Assembly (NCBI RefSeq): GCF_001894885.1
Contig: NZ_BCXB01000003.1
Coordinates: 223,208-287,207, forward strand
DNA from: Rhodococcus marinonascens NBRC 14363
GTDB taxonomy: Bacteria > Actinomycetota > Actinomycetes > Mycobacteriales > Mycobacteriaceae
Direction of reading: 5' to 3'
Length of the DNA stretch: 64,000 bases
The notes under the pieces: model-generated
The model's input: only the letters and a program-made list of their open reading frames with translations
Told to the model about the DNA's origin: nothing
The model's database searches: none
Position numbers and translations under genes: made by a program
Shown: in pieces, positions 1-8,614 of the stretch
Position numbering within the stretch: the stretch's first letter is position 1
How the letters are laid out: each line of letters opens with the position of its first letter

Positions 1-1071
1 TCCGGCATCGGCACCGCGCTGTTCCTGCTGATTACCCGTGGCCGAATCCCCAGCTACCTCGGATCCTCGTTCGCCTTTATCGCGCCGCTCACGGCTTCGC
101 AAGGGTCGGGTGCCGCAGCGCAACTCGGTGGCGTGGTCGCGGCGGGCGTGCTGCTGCTTCTGGTGGGTGTGGCGGTGAAGCTTACCGGCTCGCGGGTCAT
201 CGATGCCTGCATGCCGCCCGTCGTGACAGGTGCCGTAGTCGCGCTGATCGGTCTCAATCTCGCGCCCACGGCGGTGGATTCGTTTCAATCGCAGCCGCTG
301 ATCGCGGGTGTGACGCTCCTGTCGATCCTGCTCGTGACGGTCCTCGGCCCGGGACTACTGGGGCGCCTCGGCATTCTGGTTGGTGTTGCGGTCGGGTGGG
401 TGTTCGCTGCTGTGATCGGCGGACTCGCCGACGAACGCGTGACGGCACTGCGGGACGCGGCCTGGTTCGGAGTGCCCGAACTGCGGGGGCCGACGTTCGA
501 ATGGTCGGTGATCGCCCTGACTCTGCCGGTGGTGATCGTGCTGGTCGCGGAGAACGTCGGCCACGTCAAGGCGGTGTCCGCGCTGACCGGGCGTTCGCTC
601 GACGACGTCGCCGGTAACGCGCTCGTTGCGGACGGCCTGGCTACCACCCTCGCAGGTTTCGGCGGCGGATCCGGAACCACCACGTACGCGGAGAACATCG
701 GAGTCATGGCCGCGACGCGCGTCTACTCCACTGCCGCATACTGGGTCGCGGCCGCGACCGCAGTGGTTCTGGCGTTCTCGCCGAAATTCGGTGCCCTCGT
801 GTTCACGGTGCCGAGCGGTGTGATCGGCGGCGCCACCCTCGTGCTGTACGGACTGATCGGTGTGCTCGGCGTGCGGATCTGGATGGATGCGGGGGTGGAC
901 TTCACCGACCCGGTGAACTTGACCGTGGGCGCTGCGGCGCTGGTCGCGGGCATCGGGGACCTCACACTGGCCATCGGGTCCGTGGAACTGGGTGGGATCG
1001 CGTGGGGATCGGTGGGTATTCTCGTCGCGTACCCGGTCATGCGCTCGCTCGCGAGGTTCCGCAAGGCCTGA
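1..1071 (+). CDS. uraA: Uracil/xanthine permease, NCS2 family (C-terminal part; 5' end outside window)
   Basis: The reading frame is open from the first base and ends at TGA 1069-1071, so the N-terminal part lies outside the window. It is a proton-coupled nucleobase importer of the inner membrane. The visible part has many hydrophobic helices. It shows the family motif YLGSSFAFIAP near its start, a helix with AENVGHVKA (transmembrane Glu of the UraA binding site) and the signature TTTYAENIGVMAATRVYS with the second conserved Glu. These residues favour the uracil branch (UraA) of NCS2 over the xanthine branch. The first internal ATG is far inside the protein and is not a real start. A following acyl-CoA dehydrogenase gene begins 110 bp downstream and looks independent. 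Substrate assignment is family-level inference. Confidence 0.88.
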   Translation, partial: SGIGTALFLLITRGRIPSYLGSSFAFIAPLTASQGSGAAAQLGGVVAAGVLLLLVGVAVKLTGSRVIDACMPPVVTGAVVALIGLNLAPTAVDSFQSQPLIAGVTLLSILLVTVLGPGLLGRLGILVGVAVGWVFAAVIGGLADERVTALRDAAWFGVPELRGPTFEWSVIALTLPVVIVLVAENVGHVKAVSALTGRSLDDVAGNALVADGLATTLAGFGGGSGTTTYAENIGVMAATRVYSTAAYWVAAATAVVLAFSPKFGALVFTVPSGVIGGATLVLYGLIGVLGVRIWMDAGVDFTDPVNLTVGAAALVAGIGDLTLAIGSVELGGIAWGSVGILVAYPVMRSLARFRKA

Positions 1072-1181
1072 CACCGTGTCCGGGAGTCACGAATCCAGAT
1101 CGTCTGAGTCATTCACCACACCGTTCCGCACCTCTAACGTTGAAGGTGACGGACCGAGATAGTTGACATGAGGAGCCCGGC

Positions 1182-2324
1182 GTGGAGCGCACCCTGTTCG
1201 AACCGGAACACGAACTGTTCCGTGAGTCGTACCGAAAGTTTCTCGCACAGTACGCCGAGCCGAACCACGCCAAGTGGGAAGAACAAAACATCGTCGACCG
1301 CAGCCTGTGGATCGAGGCCGGCAAGCAGGGCTTCCTCGGTACGGCGGTGCCGGAGGAATTCGGTGGCGGCGGAGTACGTGACTTCCGGTACAACGCAATC
1401 GTCACCGAGGAGAACACCCGCGGCGGATACAGTGGCATCGGGTTCACGCTGCACAACGACGTCGTGGCGCCCTACCTGCTCGACCTGTGCAACGACGAGC
1501 AGAAGCAGCGCTGGTTGCCGGGCTTCTCCTCAGGTGAGTTGATCACCGCGATCGCGATGACCGAACCGGGCACCGGCAGCGACCTGCAGGGCATCAAGAC
1601 GCGCGCGGTGCGCGACGGTGACGACTGGGTTCTCAACGGCTCCAAGACCTTCATCACGAACGGCATCAATGCAGACCTCGTGATCGTCGTCGCGTGTACC
1701 GATCCGGACAAGGGTGCGCAGGGATTCAGTCTCCTCGTCGTCGAACGGGGCATGCTGGGCTTCGAACGTGGCCGCAATCTCGACAAGATCGGGATGAAGG
1801 CGCAGGACACGGCCGAACTGAGCTTCACCGATGTCCGTGTCCCGGGCGCCAACCTCCTCGGCGAGGAAGGAAGGGGCTTCCTCTATCTGATGAAGAACCT
1901 CCCGCAGGAGCGGCTGTCGATCGCCGTCGTGGCCGCGGCAGCGATGGAGTCGGCGCTGGATATGACCATCCAGTACTGCCGTGACCGGAAGGCTTTCGGC
2001 AAGTCGATCGGCAGCTTTCAGAACACCCGGTTCGTGCTCGCCGAACTTGCCACCGAGACGACGGCGGTCCGTGTCCTCGTCGACAAGTTCATCGAGATGC
2101 TCAATGACGAAAAATTGTCGGTGCAGGAAGCCGCCATGGCGAAGTGGTGGACCACCGAGGCGCAGGTCCGGTTGATCGACCGGTGCCTGCAACTCCACGG
2201 TGGCTACGGCTACATGAAGGAATACCCGATCGCCAAGGCATACATGGACTCTCGTGTACAGACCATTTACGGCGGTACAACGGAGATCATGAAGGAGATT
2301 ATCGGTCGCGGCCTCAATCTCTGA
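1182..2324 (+). CDS. Acyl-CoA dehydrogenase, long-chain type
   Basis: This is a 380-residue FAD-dependent acyl-CoA dehydrogenase for the first step of beta-oxidation (acyl-CoA to trans-2-enoyl-CoA). The start is GTG 1182 with AGGAG at 1171-1175 six bases upstream. Seen: the FAD-loop motif AMTEPGTGSDLQ, the substrate and cofactor motif HGGYGYMKEYPIAKAY, and the C-terminal IYGGTTEIMKEIIGRGL. The medium-chain enzymes carry their catalytic Glu in that last motif (IYEGT); here it is Gly. The Glu appears instead in NLPQERLSIA, the position used by long-chain and isovaleryl enzymes. I therefore place it in the LCAD-like branch. The true substrate chain length cannot be read from sequence. It stands alone, convergent with lexA 33 bp downstream. 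Confidence 0.93.
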   Translation: MERTLFEPEHELFRESYRKFLAQYAEPNHAKWEEQNIVDRSLWIEAGKQGFLGTAVPEEFGGGGVRDFRYNAIVTEENTRGGYSGIGFTLHNDVVAPYLLDLCNDEQKQRWLPGFSSGELITAIAMTEPGTGSDLQGIKTRAVRDGDDWVLNGSKTFITNGINADLVIVVACTDPDKGAQGFSLLVVERGMLGFERGRNLDKIGMKAQDTAELSFTDVRVPGANLLGEEGRGFLYLMKNLPQERLSIAVVAAAAMESALDMTIQYCRDRKAFGKSIGSFQNTRFVLAELATETTAVRVLVDKFIEMLNDEKLSVQEAAMAKWWTTEAQVRLIDRCLQLHGGYGYMKEYPIAKAYMDSRVQTIYGGTTEIMKEIIGRGLNL

Positions 2325-2357
2325 GGTGAGACATGCCGGATTTGCCGAGGCGAATCG

Positions 2358-3089
2358 CTAGATTTTGCGCATGACCGTTACGACCTTGCCGAGAATGGCG
2401 GCATTGTTACCGGAGATCGGCTCGAACAGTGGATTGTGCGGCGTCAGCCAGACTTCGTTCTTCGTGCGCTTGAATGTCTTGACCGTGGCCTCGCCGTCGA
2501 TCATCGCGGCGACGATGTCGCCGTTCTCCGCCACGTTCTGCTGACGGACCACCACCCAATCGCCGTCGCAGATCGCAGCGTCGATCATGGACTCGCCCAC
2601 CACCTTCAGGAGGAACAGCGAACCCTGACCTACGAGCTCACGCGGAAGAGGGAAGACGTCCTCGATGGCCTCCTCAGCCAGGATCGGACCGCCGGCGGCG
2701 ATGCGGCCGAGGACGGGGACGAATGTGGGTTCTGGATGCGAGACGTCCTCCGTGCCGGATGCGACGGTGGCAGGACCGACCCTGACGGCCGAGCTGGCCG
2801 CGACGCCCGCTGCTGCCTCGTCGAGGCTGCGTATATCTACCGCGCGCGGACGATTGGGGTCTCGTCGGAGGACGCCCTTCCTCTCGAGCGTGCGGAGTTG
2901 GTGGGCGACAGAGGACGTGGACGTCAGACCGACGGCGTCGCCGATCTCCCGGATACTCGGCGGGTAGCCACGCTCGTTCACCGACATGCGGATCACCTCG
3001 AGGACGCGGCGCTGCCGGTCGGTCAACCCGACGGCGGAGCCACCGCTCACGCGTGGAGCGGAACCGTCGGTCGAGCTGTCGTCCGTCAT
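2358..3089 (-). CDS. lexA: SOS response repressor LexA
   Basis: LexA is the transcriptional repressor of the DNA-damage regulon; it cleaves itself when RecA is activated on single-stranded DNA. The 243-residue protein has an N-terminal winged helix (about residues 22-85, with [11 protein letters not shown] and the recognition helix [11 protein letters not shown]). A linker follows, then the S24 protease domain. The self-cleavage bond is Ala132-Gly133 in [13 protein letters not shown], the nucleophile is Ser167 in VVGESMIDA, and the general base is Lys204 in ATVKTFKR. Start ATG 3089 has a GGAGG upstream at normal spacing. It is divergent from a LysM-domain gene, and the shared 320-bp region carries two good LexA boxes, so it is probably autoregulated. 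Confidence 0.97.
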   Translation of the reverse strand: MTDDSSTDGSAPRVSGGSAVGLTDRQRRVLEVIRMSVNERGYPPSIREIGDAVGLTSTSSVAHQLRTLERKGVLRRDPNRPRAVDIRSLDEAAAGVAASSAVRVGPATVASGTEDVSHPEPTFVPVLGRIAAGGPILAEEAIEDVFPLPRELVGQGSLFLLKVVGESMIDAAICDGDWVVVRQQNVAENGDIVAAMIDGEATVKTFKRTKNEVWLTPHNPLFEPISGNNAAILGKVVTVMRKI

Positions 3090-3205
3090 GGCGAGGTGCC
3101 TCCGTCTGTATGTGAATGTTTTCCGTGTGTGTCGATTTTCCCGGTGTGGGTCTCGTGTGACTGCTGTGCCGGGTGACTCGAATCTATCCCGCTTTCGTCA
3201 GAGTT

Positions 3206-3221
3206 TCAAACGTTTGTTCGA
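3206..3221. promoter_or_regulatory. LexA operator (SOS box 1)
   Basis: TCAAACGTTTGTTCGA matches the actinobacterial SOS box TCGAACRNRTGTTCGA at 14 of 16 positions, counting the N as a match. It lies 117 bp upstream of lexA and about 190 bp upstream of the divergent LysM gene. This fits lexA autoregulation. Consensus is from published mycobacterial/corynebacterial work; occupancy is inferred. Confidence 0.75.
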
Positions 3222-3268
3222 CACGGGTCGCGAGAAGTGGAGACATTGTCGGGGTGTCATGGTAAGAA

Positions 3269-3284
3269 TCGAACATGTGTTCTT
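3269..3284. promoter_or_regulatory. LexA operator (SOS box 2)
   Basis: TCGAACATGTGTTCTT matches 14 of 16 positions of the same consensus, failing only in the last two bases. A further half-site TTCGAAC follows at 3284-3290, and two more TCGAAC half-sites occur in the tandem repeat at 3314 and 3331. Its position closer to the LysM gene suggests that it controls that gene. Confidence 0.72.
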
Positions 3285-3311
3285 TCGAACGCATGATCGA
3301 ATGCCTGGCAT

Positions 3312-3377
3312 GATCGAACACTGGGCGGGATCGAACACCGGGCGGGATCGGAAGCCTGGTGGATCGGAAGCCTGGTG
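3312..3377. repeat. Short tandem repeat (2 x 17 bp then 2 x 16 bp)
   Basis: Four head-to-tail units all begin GATCG. Two units of 17 bp read GATCGAACACYGGGCGG and two identical units of 16 bp read GATCGGAAGCCTGGTG. A partial fifth unit follows. The array lies directly upstream of the LysM gene. The first two units each contain a LexA half-site (TCGAAC). The array looks like slippage-generated sequence. Confidence 0.8.
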
Positions 3378-3409
3378 GATCGTGACGGAAACGAGCAGCG
3401 GAGGTACGG

Positions 3410-3925
3410 ATGGGCAACGCAGTTCTCGACCGACAGTCAGTTCTCGACCGGCAGTCAGTTCCCCGCCGGCTCGCGCTCGTCCGAGGTGTCGTGCGGCCGC
3501 GAGCCGCAAGGACGTACCGGACCGAGCCTCGCCGCCACGCCGGCGATGGTGACCTCCGGCGTCCGGATTCTGGCGCCGTCTCGTATCGGTCTACTCGGGC
3601 CCGCGTCTCCCGCGCTGATCATGCGTGCGAAGAGGCTGAGGTCGGCTGGCGGATGGTGCTGGCGAGCGTCGTCATTACGGCGGGAGTGCTGTGCGGCCTC
3701 GTCGGCGTGGCTCAACTCGCTACGACGGGCAGCATCGGCGGAGCAGTCGTCACGCAGGTAGTTCAGGTGCAGACGGGAGAGAGCCTGGCTGCTATCGCGA
3801 AGCGCGTTTCGCCGGGATTTCCGGTGGCTGTGGTCATCGATCGCATCATGGAACTCAATGCGATGTCGAATTCGGTGTTGCGTCCAGGCCAGAGCCTGAT
3901 CGTCCCGTCGTCGATCACCCTGTGA
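3410..3925 (+). CDS. LysM-domain membrane protein, ChiZ/Rv2719c-like, SOS-associated
   Basis: This is a 171-residue protein with start ATG 3410 and GGAGG five bases upstream. It has a long basic, Arg-rich N-terminal part (about 1-75), one membrane helix (about 82-105) and a C-terminal LysM domain (about 118-171, VQVQTGESLAAIAKRV to LRPGQSLIVPSS). LysM domains bind peptidoglycan. In M. tuberculosis the gene divergent from lexA (Rv2719c, ChiZ) has this architecture; it is DNA-damage induced and has been linked to arrest of cell division. Synteny (lexA on one side, nrdR on the other) and the LexA boxes make this its counterpart. I see no separate catalytic domain, so hydrolase activity is uncertain. 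The N-terminal region is low complexity and its exact start is less certain. Confidence 0.82.
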   Translation: MGNAVLDRQSVLDRQSVPRRLALVRGVVRPRAARTYRTEPRRHAGDGDLRRPDSGAVSYRSTRARVSRADHACEEAEVGWRMVLASVVITAGVLCGLVGVAQLATTGSIGGAVVTQVVQVQTGESLAAIAKRVSPGFPVAVVIDRIMELNAMSNSVLRPGQSLIVPSSITL

Positions 3926-4105
3926 CGGGCGCCGCTCTGCATGACTGTCACATCGAGCGGACGGGTAGTCTCGGATGCTGTCAGTTCCACCACTTCGTGT
4001 GGTCGCTTCGAGATCGTGCATCCGTTGAGTGAACCGGTGTTTGTCGGTTTGCAACCGGGGGAGGCGAATTGTTGCGGCCACGACGGCTACGACGAAGGAA
4101 TCGCC

Positions 4106-4570
4106 ATGCACTGCCCGTTCTGCCGGCACCCGGATTCACGTGTAGTCGATTCACGAGAAGCAGACGAGGGACAGGCCATTCGCCGTCGCCGGTCGTGTCC
4201 TGAGTGTGGTCGCCGATTTACCACCGTCGAGACCGCAGTCCTGTCGGTCGTGAAACGCAGTGGTGTCACCGAACCGTTCAGTCGGGAGAAGGTGGTGAGG
4301 GGTGTGCGCCGCGCCTGCCAGGGGCGTCAGGTCGACAACGATGCCCTGAATCTCCTTGCCCAGCAGGTCGAAGATGCCGTGCGGGCGTCGGGGTCAGCAG
4401 AGATCCCGAGCAATGAGGTCGGTCTGGCAATTCTGGGTCCGCTCAGGGATCTGGACGAAGTGGCGTACCTGCGGTTCGCTTCGGTGTACCGGTCGTTCAG
4501 CTCCGCAGAGGACTTCGCTCGTGAGATCAAAGAGCTACGTGCACAAAGGGAATCCAGCGACGACGCCTGA
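4106..4570 (+). CDS. nrdR: Transcriptional repressor NrdR
   Basis: NrdR is a 154-residue nucleotide-sensing repressor of ribonucleotide reductase genes. It has an N-terminal zinc ribbon ([17 protein letters not shown], then SCPECGRRF, four Cys ligands) followed by an ATP-cone domain from about residue 46 ([20 protein letters not shown]). The start is ATG 4106, because the zinc ribbon must begin there and GAAGGA lies six bases upstream. A longer in-frame opening from 3941 adds 55 unrelated residues and is rejected. It follows the LysM gene in the same direction, as in mycobacteria. The C-terminus ends in a charged tail. No NrdR box was seen locally, which is expected because the targets are nrd operons elsewhere. 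Confidence 0.97.
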   Translation: MHCPFCRHPDSRVVDSREADEGQAIRRRRSCPECGRRFTTVETAVLSVVKRSGVTEPFSREKVVRGVRRACQGRQVDNDALNLLAQQVEDAVRASGSAEIPSNEVGLAILGPLRDLDEVAYLRFASVYRSFSSAEDFAREIKELRAQRESSDDA

Positions 4571-4580
4571 ATCCGGTACG

Positions 4581-4627
4581 GCGCGTCAGCGCACCTTCCC
4601 CATAGTCCTGCGCGTCAGCGCACCTTC
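4581..4627. repeat. Direct repeat at the hrpA 3' end
   Basis: An 18-bp sequence (GCGCGTCAGCGCACCTTC) occurs at 4581-4598 and again at 4610-4627, 29 bp apart. The second copy contains the hrpA stop and its last codons; the first lies in the 44-bp gap between nrdR and hrpA. It looks like a small terminal duplication. Confidence 0.7.
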
Positions 4628-7600
4628 TCTATGGAATTGAGGACTCGCTTCTCTGAGACTGCGATCGGAGTTCCGAGACTCTGAGCGAACAGGCTTACCC
4701 GCAGTTCCTCTATCATCCAGTGAATCGCGTCGACCTCGGCCGAGTAGTGTCGCTCTTCCGGCAATGCCGAAAGTAGACGTTCGTACCCGGCGTACACACG
4801 ATCGAGGACGTTCATTCCCTTCTGGTCACGGGGTGCGCTCCCAGGCAGGGCTTCGAGGCGTGCGGTCGCGGCGGCGAGATAGCGGGGTAGTTCACGGAGT
4901 CGGGCCGCGCCGAGGTCGGCAACGAAGCCGGGGAAGAGCAAGGACTGTCGCTGTTCGCCTACGTCGTCGGCAGCTTCGCCGCCGGTGCTCTCCAGGACCA
5001 CTGCGAGACGGTGATCCGCTTCCAGAATCGGCGATACCAGTCGGAGCAGCACCGCCACGCTGCGTGCCATCTCCGCTCGTGCCGCGGTCACCAGGGTGTC
5101 GAACTCCTGCGGTGTGCGCACCGCCGCACCGCGTGCGGAGATCAACTGGTTTGCCACTGCGTTGCGGCAGTCGTCGATCAGTGCGTCGAGGCTTCCGTCG
5201 GGGTTTTGCCCCAGTGCGAGTCTCTGTGCGTTGCTTAGACCGGACGTGACGGTTTTTGGCTGCGTGGGCACAGCAGCGAGGAGCAGTTGTCGCGTGCCCG
5301 CGCGCATGGCTGCGCGTTGAGCAGCGGGCGTGCTGAGGACGCGCACGGCGACGCCGTCGCCCTCCGGGACCAGCGCGGGGTAGCCGGTGACCCTCTGCCC
5401 GCCGAGTTCTCGGGTCACGGTGGATTCGAGTGAGCCGAGGGTGGTGGGGGTCCAGGTGAGTGCGGGCGGCCGCTCCGAATTCGATGCCGCCCGCGCGACT
5501 TCCACCTGCACTCGGGGAGCGAGGGACTTCCGTAGCGAGGTGAGGTCTTTGCCCCGGCCCAGGACGGCACCCTTCTCGTCCACAACGACGAACGTCATCC
5601 GGAGGTGGTCGGGCAGTGCGGTGGAATCGAAGTTCTGGGGGTCTATGCGGCAGCCCCCGAGTCGCGACAACTCGCGTGCAATCGCCGTGACGAGTGGTTC
5701 GGATCGCGGTGTGACGGCTGCCAACGCGGCGGCCGCGAAGTCGGGAGCCGGAACCACCTGTCGTCGAAGGGTCTTCGGTAGCGTCTTGATGAGCGCGGTG
5801 ACCAACTCGACCCTCATACCGGGGACGAGCCAGTCGAAGCCCACCGGACGCAGACTCGACAGCAGGGCGATCGGGATGTGTGCTGTGACGCCATCCTCCT
5901 CGTTGCCGGGTTCGAACTGGTAGGTGAGCGGGAACTGCATGCCGCCCTGACGCCACGCGTCGGGGTATTCGCCGCCGAGGACCGCAGCGGACTCGGCGTT
6001 GACGACGGTCGACTGGGTGAACGTGAGCAGGTCGGGTGTGGCGCGCCGCGCGACCTTCCACCAGGAGTCGAAATGGCGCGCCGACACGGCTTCCGGGCCG
6101 ACGCGTTGATCGTAGAAGTCGTAGAGGGTGTCGTCGTCGACGAGGATGTCGCGCCTGCGGGCGCGGTGCTCGAGTTCTTCGACGTCCTCGAGAAGGGCCC
6201 GGTTGGCGTGGAAGAACTTGTGCTGAGTCTGCCATTCACCCTGGACCAGTGCGTGGCGGATGAACAGTTCCCGGGACATCTCGGGGTCGATGGTGCTGTA
6301 GTTGACGGCGCGCCGAGCGACGAGTGGGATCCCATACAGCGTCACCCGTTCCCAGGCGGCTGCGGAACCTCGCTTGGACGACCAGTGTGGTTCGGAGTAC
6401 GTGCGTTTCACAAGATGTGGGGCAAGTTTCTCGGCCCACTCGGGTTCGATCCGGGCGGACATCCGCGCCCACAGTCGTGACGTCTCGACCAGTTCCGCAG
6501 CCATCACCCATCGTGGTGGGTTCTTGAACAGGCCTGACCCCGGAAAGATCGCGAACCGACTTCCGCGGGCGCCGAGGAAGTCGCGCTTGTCGCCCTCGCG
6601 AAGCCCGATGTGCGACAACAGTCCTGCCAGCACGGACTGATGGATTGCGCCCGTCGCAACGGTGGCGCCGTTGGTCTCCCAGCCGAGTCCGCGGGTGATC
6701 TGACGGAGTTGTCCGTGCAGGTCCTGCCATTCGCGGATGCGTAGCCAGTGCAGAAACTCGCTTCGGCACATCTTGCGGAACTGGTTGGACGACAGCTCGT
6801 TCCGCTGCTCGCGAAGGTACTTCCACAGCTGGAGATAGGCGAGGAAATCGGAGTTCTCCACGTTGAACCGGGCGTGTTTCTCGTCGGCAGCCTGCGCGAA
6901 CTCGGCCGGACGTTCCCGCACGTCCTGAATGGAGAGGGCGGACACGATCACGAGCATCTCGGACAGGCACCCGTTCCGGTGTGCCTCGACGAGCATCCGG
7001 GCCATTCGTGGATCGACCGGTATCTGAGCCAGTTCGCGACCGACCGGGGTGAGGACGGGCAGTTCGCTCTTGGTGTTGTGCTCGATCGCTCCGAGTTCCT
7101 CGAGCAGACCGATACCGTCGCGGACGGCCCGCGGGTCGGGTGGCGCGACGAAGGGGAAGGCGGCAATGTCGCCAAGGCCGAGCGCCGTCATCTGAAGAAT
7201 GACGGACGCGAGGTTGGTGCGCAGGATCTCCGGTTCGGTGAACGCGGGCCGGGCCTCGAAGTCTTCTTCCGAGTACAGCCGTATGCAGATGCCGTCGGCG
7301 ACACGGCCGCAACGGCCGGAGCGCTGGCGGGCGGAAGCCTGGGAGATCGGTTCGATCGGCAGGCGCTGCACCTTCGTGCGCACCGAGTATCGGGAGATTC
7401 GTGCAGTACCGGGGTCGACGACATATCTGATGCCGGGCACGGTGAGGGACGTCTCGGCGACGTTCGTCGACAGCACCACCCGGCGCCCGGTGTGGGGCGT
7501 GAAGACTTTGTGCTGCTCCGCCGCCGATAGACGCGCGTACAGGGGGACGATCTCGGTTCCCCGCAGCCTCCGGTCGCGCAAGGCGTCGGCGGTGTCGCGG

Positions 7601-8511
7601 ATCTCCCGTTCACCGGACAGGAAGACGAGGATATCGCCGTCGCCCTCGCCGGACAGTTCTTCCACCGCCTCGCACACGGCGTCGACCGGGTCGCGGTCGA
7701 ACGTCTGCTCACCCACTTCGACCGTGAGTGGGCGGTACCGCATCTCGACGGGGAACGTTCTCCCCGATACCTCCACGATCGGTGCCGGTACTCCGTCGCG
7801 GGCGAAATGCCGCGCAAATCGCTCCGGATCGATGGTGGCCGATGTGATGATCACCTTGAGATCAGGTCTGCGGGGCAACAGTTGCCGCAGGTATCCGATG
7901 ATGAAGTCGATGTTGAGGCTGCGTTCGTGAGCCTCGTCGATGATGAGTGTGTCGTACCGGCGCAGCATCTTGTCGCGTTGGATCTCGGCGAGCAAGATGC
8001 CGTCGGTCATCAGTTTGACCATGGTCCCGTCCGACACCTGGTCGGTAAATCGCACCGTGTATCCGACGGTCTCGCCCAGTTCACCGTGAAGCTCCTCGGC
8101 GATCCGCTCAGCGACGGTGCGGGCGGCGAGGCGCCGAGGCTGAGTGTGGCCGATGAGGCCGCGCACACCACGGCCCAGTTCGAGGCAGATCTTCGGGATC
8201 TGTGTCGTCTTGCCGGACCCTGTCTCGCCCGCCACGATGACCACCTGGTGCTCGGAGATCGCCTTCGCGATGTCGTCGCGCCGCCGGCTCACCGGCAGGG
8301 CATCGGGGTATTCGATGAGTGGCACGCCGGCAAGCCTTCGTGCCAGGCGTCCACGTGCCGCGGTGATCTCGTCCGACAGCGAGGCGAGCGCTTCGGGCGT
8401 GCGTGCACGATCCAGTCGGCGGCGAAGTCGGTGCTCGTCTCGCAAGGTAAGTTCGCCGAGGGTCTTCTTCAGTTCCGATCGGCTCGGTGATGTGGTGGAC
8501 ATGCTGGACAC
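4615..8511 (-). CDS. hrpA: ATP-dependent RNA helicase HrpA (DEAH box)
   Basis: This is a 1298-residue DEAH/RHA-family helicase, the usual length for bacterial HrpA. HrpA remodels RNA in the cytoplasm and in E. coli has been linked to mRNA processing and rescue of stalled ribosomes. Seen in order: Walker A GETGSGKTTQ (about residue 95), motif II DEAHERSLN (about 192), motif III TSATID, motif VI QRSGRCGRV (about 395). The helicase-associated and OB-like regions follow, then a long C-terminal DUF3418 region. The GTG start at 8511 gives MSSMSTT; ATG 8502 three codons later is equally possible because neither has a clear ribosome site. It is divergent from an alpha/beta hydrolase gene and convergent with nrdR. 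Confidence 0.95.
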   Translation of the reverse strand: MSSMSTTSPSRSELKKTLGELTLRDEHRLRRRLDRARTPEALASLSDEITAARGRLARRLAGVPLIEYPDALPVSRRRDDIAKAISEHQVVIVAGETGSGKTTQIPKICLELGRGVRGLIGHTQPRRLAARTVAERIAEELHGELGETVGYTVRFTDQVSDGTMVKLMTDGILLAEIQRDKMLRRYDTLIIDEAHERSLNIDFIIGYLRQLLPRRPDLKVIITSATIDPERFARHFARDGVPAPIVEVSGRTFPVEMRYRPLTVEVGEQTFDRDPVDAVCEAVEELSGEGDGDILVFLSGEREIRDTADALRDRRLRGTEIVPLYARLSAAEQHKVFTPHTGRRVVLSTNVAETSLTVPGIRYVVDPGTARISRYSVRTKVQRLPIEPISQASARQRSGRCGRVADGICIRLYSEEDFEARPAFTEPEILRTNLASVILQMTALGLGDIAAFPFVAPPDPRAVRDGIGLLEELGAIEHNTKSELPVLTPVGRELAQIPVDPRMARMLVEAHRNGCLSEMLVIVSALSIQDVRERPAEFAQAADEKHARFNVENSDFLAYLQLWKYLREQRNELSSNQFRKMCRSEFLHWLRIREWQDLHGQLRQITRGLGWETNGATVATGAIHQSVLAGLLSHIGLREGDKRDFLGARGSRFAIFPGSGLFKNPPRWVMAAELVETSRLWARMSARIEPEWAEKLAPHLVKRTYSEPHWSSKRGSAAAWERVTLYGIPLVARRAVNYSTIDPEMSRELFIRHALVQGEWQTQHKFFHANRALLEDVEELEHRARRRDILVDDDTLYDFYDQRVGPEAVSARHFDSWWKVARRATPDLLTFTQSTVVNAESAAVLGGEYPDAWRQGGMQFPLTYQFEPGNEEDGVTAHIPIALLSSLRPVGFDWLVPGMRVELVTALIKTLPKTLRRQVVPAPDFAAAALAAVTPRSEPLVTAIARELSRLGGCRIDPQNFDSTALPDHLRMTFVVVDEKGAVLGRGKDLTSLRKSLAPRVQVEVARAASNSERPPALTWTPTTLGSLESTVTRELGGQRVTGYPALVPEGDGVAVRVLSTPAAQRAAMRAGTRQLLLAAVPTQPKTVTSGLSNAQRLALGQNPDGSLDALIDDCRNAVANQLISARGAAVRTPQEFDTLVTAARAEMARSVAVLLRLVSPILEADHRLAVVLESTGGEAADDVGEQRQSLLFPGFVADLGAARLRELPRYLAAATARLEALPGSAPRDQKGMNVLDRVYAGYERLLSALPEERHYSAEVDAIHWMIEELRVSLFAQSLGTPIAVSEKRVLNSIEKVR

Positions 8512-8573
8512 AGACTAACCAACCTTGTAGATCGGCCTCTGCGTCGCCCATCCCTGTGCCAGAATCGACCGTC

Positions 8574-8603
8574 CGTGACTGAGCAATGCGTGACTGAGCA
8601 ATG
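8574..8603. repeat. Perfect 15-bp tandem duplication
   Basis: CGTGACTGAGCAATG is repeated twice head to tail, just upstream of the hydrolase start at 8615, in the 103-bp divergent region shared with hrpA. It sits in the likely leader of the hydrolase mRNA. Confidence 0.75.
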
Positions 8604-8614
8604 GCTGGGAGAGT

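Noticed and set aside
3926..4105. A longer NrdR beginning at 3941.
   Set aside because: NrdR must start at its zinc ribbon (MHCPFC), and a good ribosome site precedes ATG 4106.
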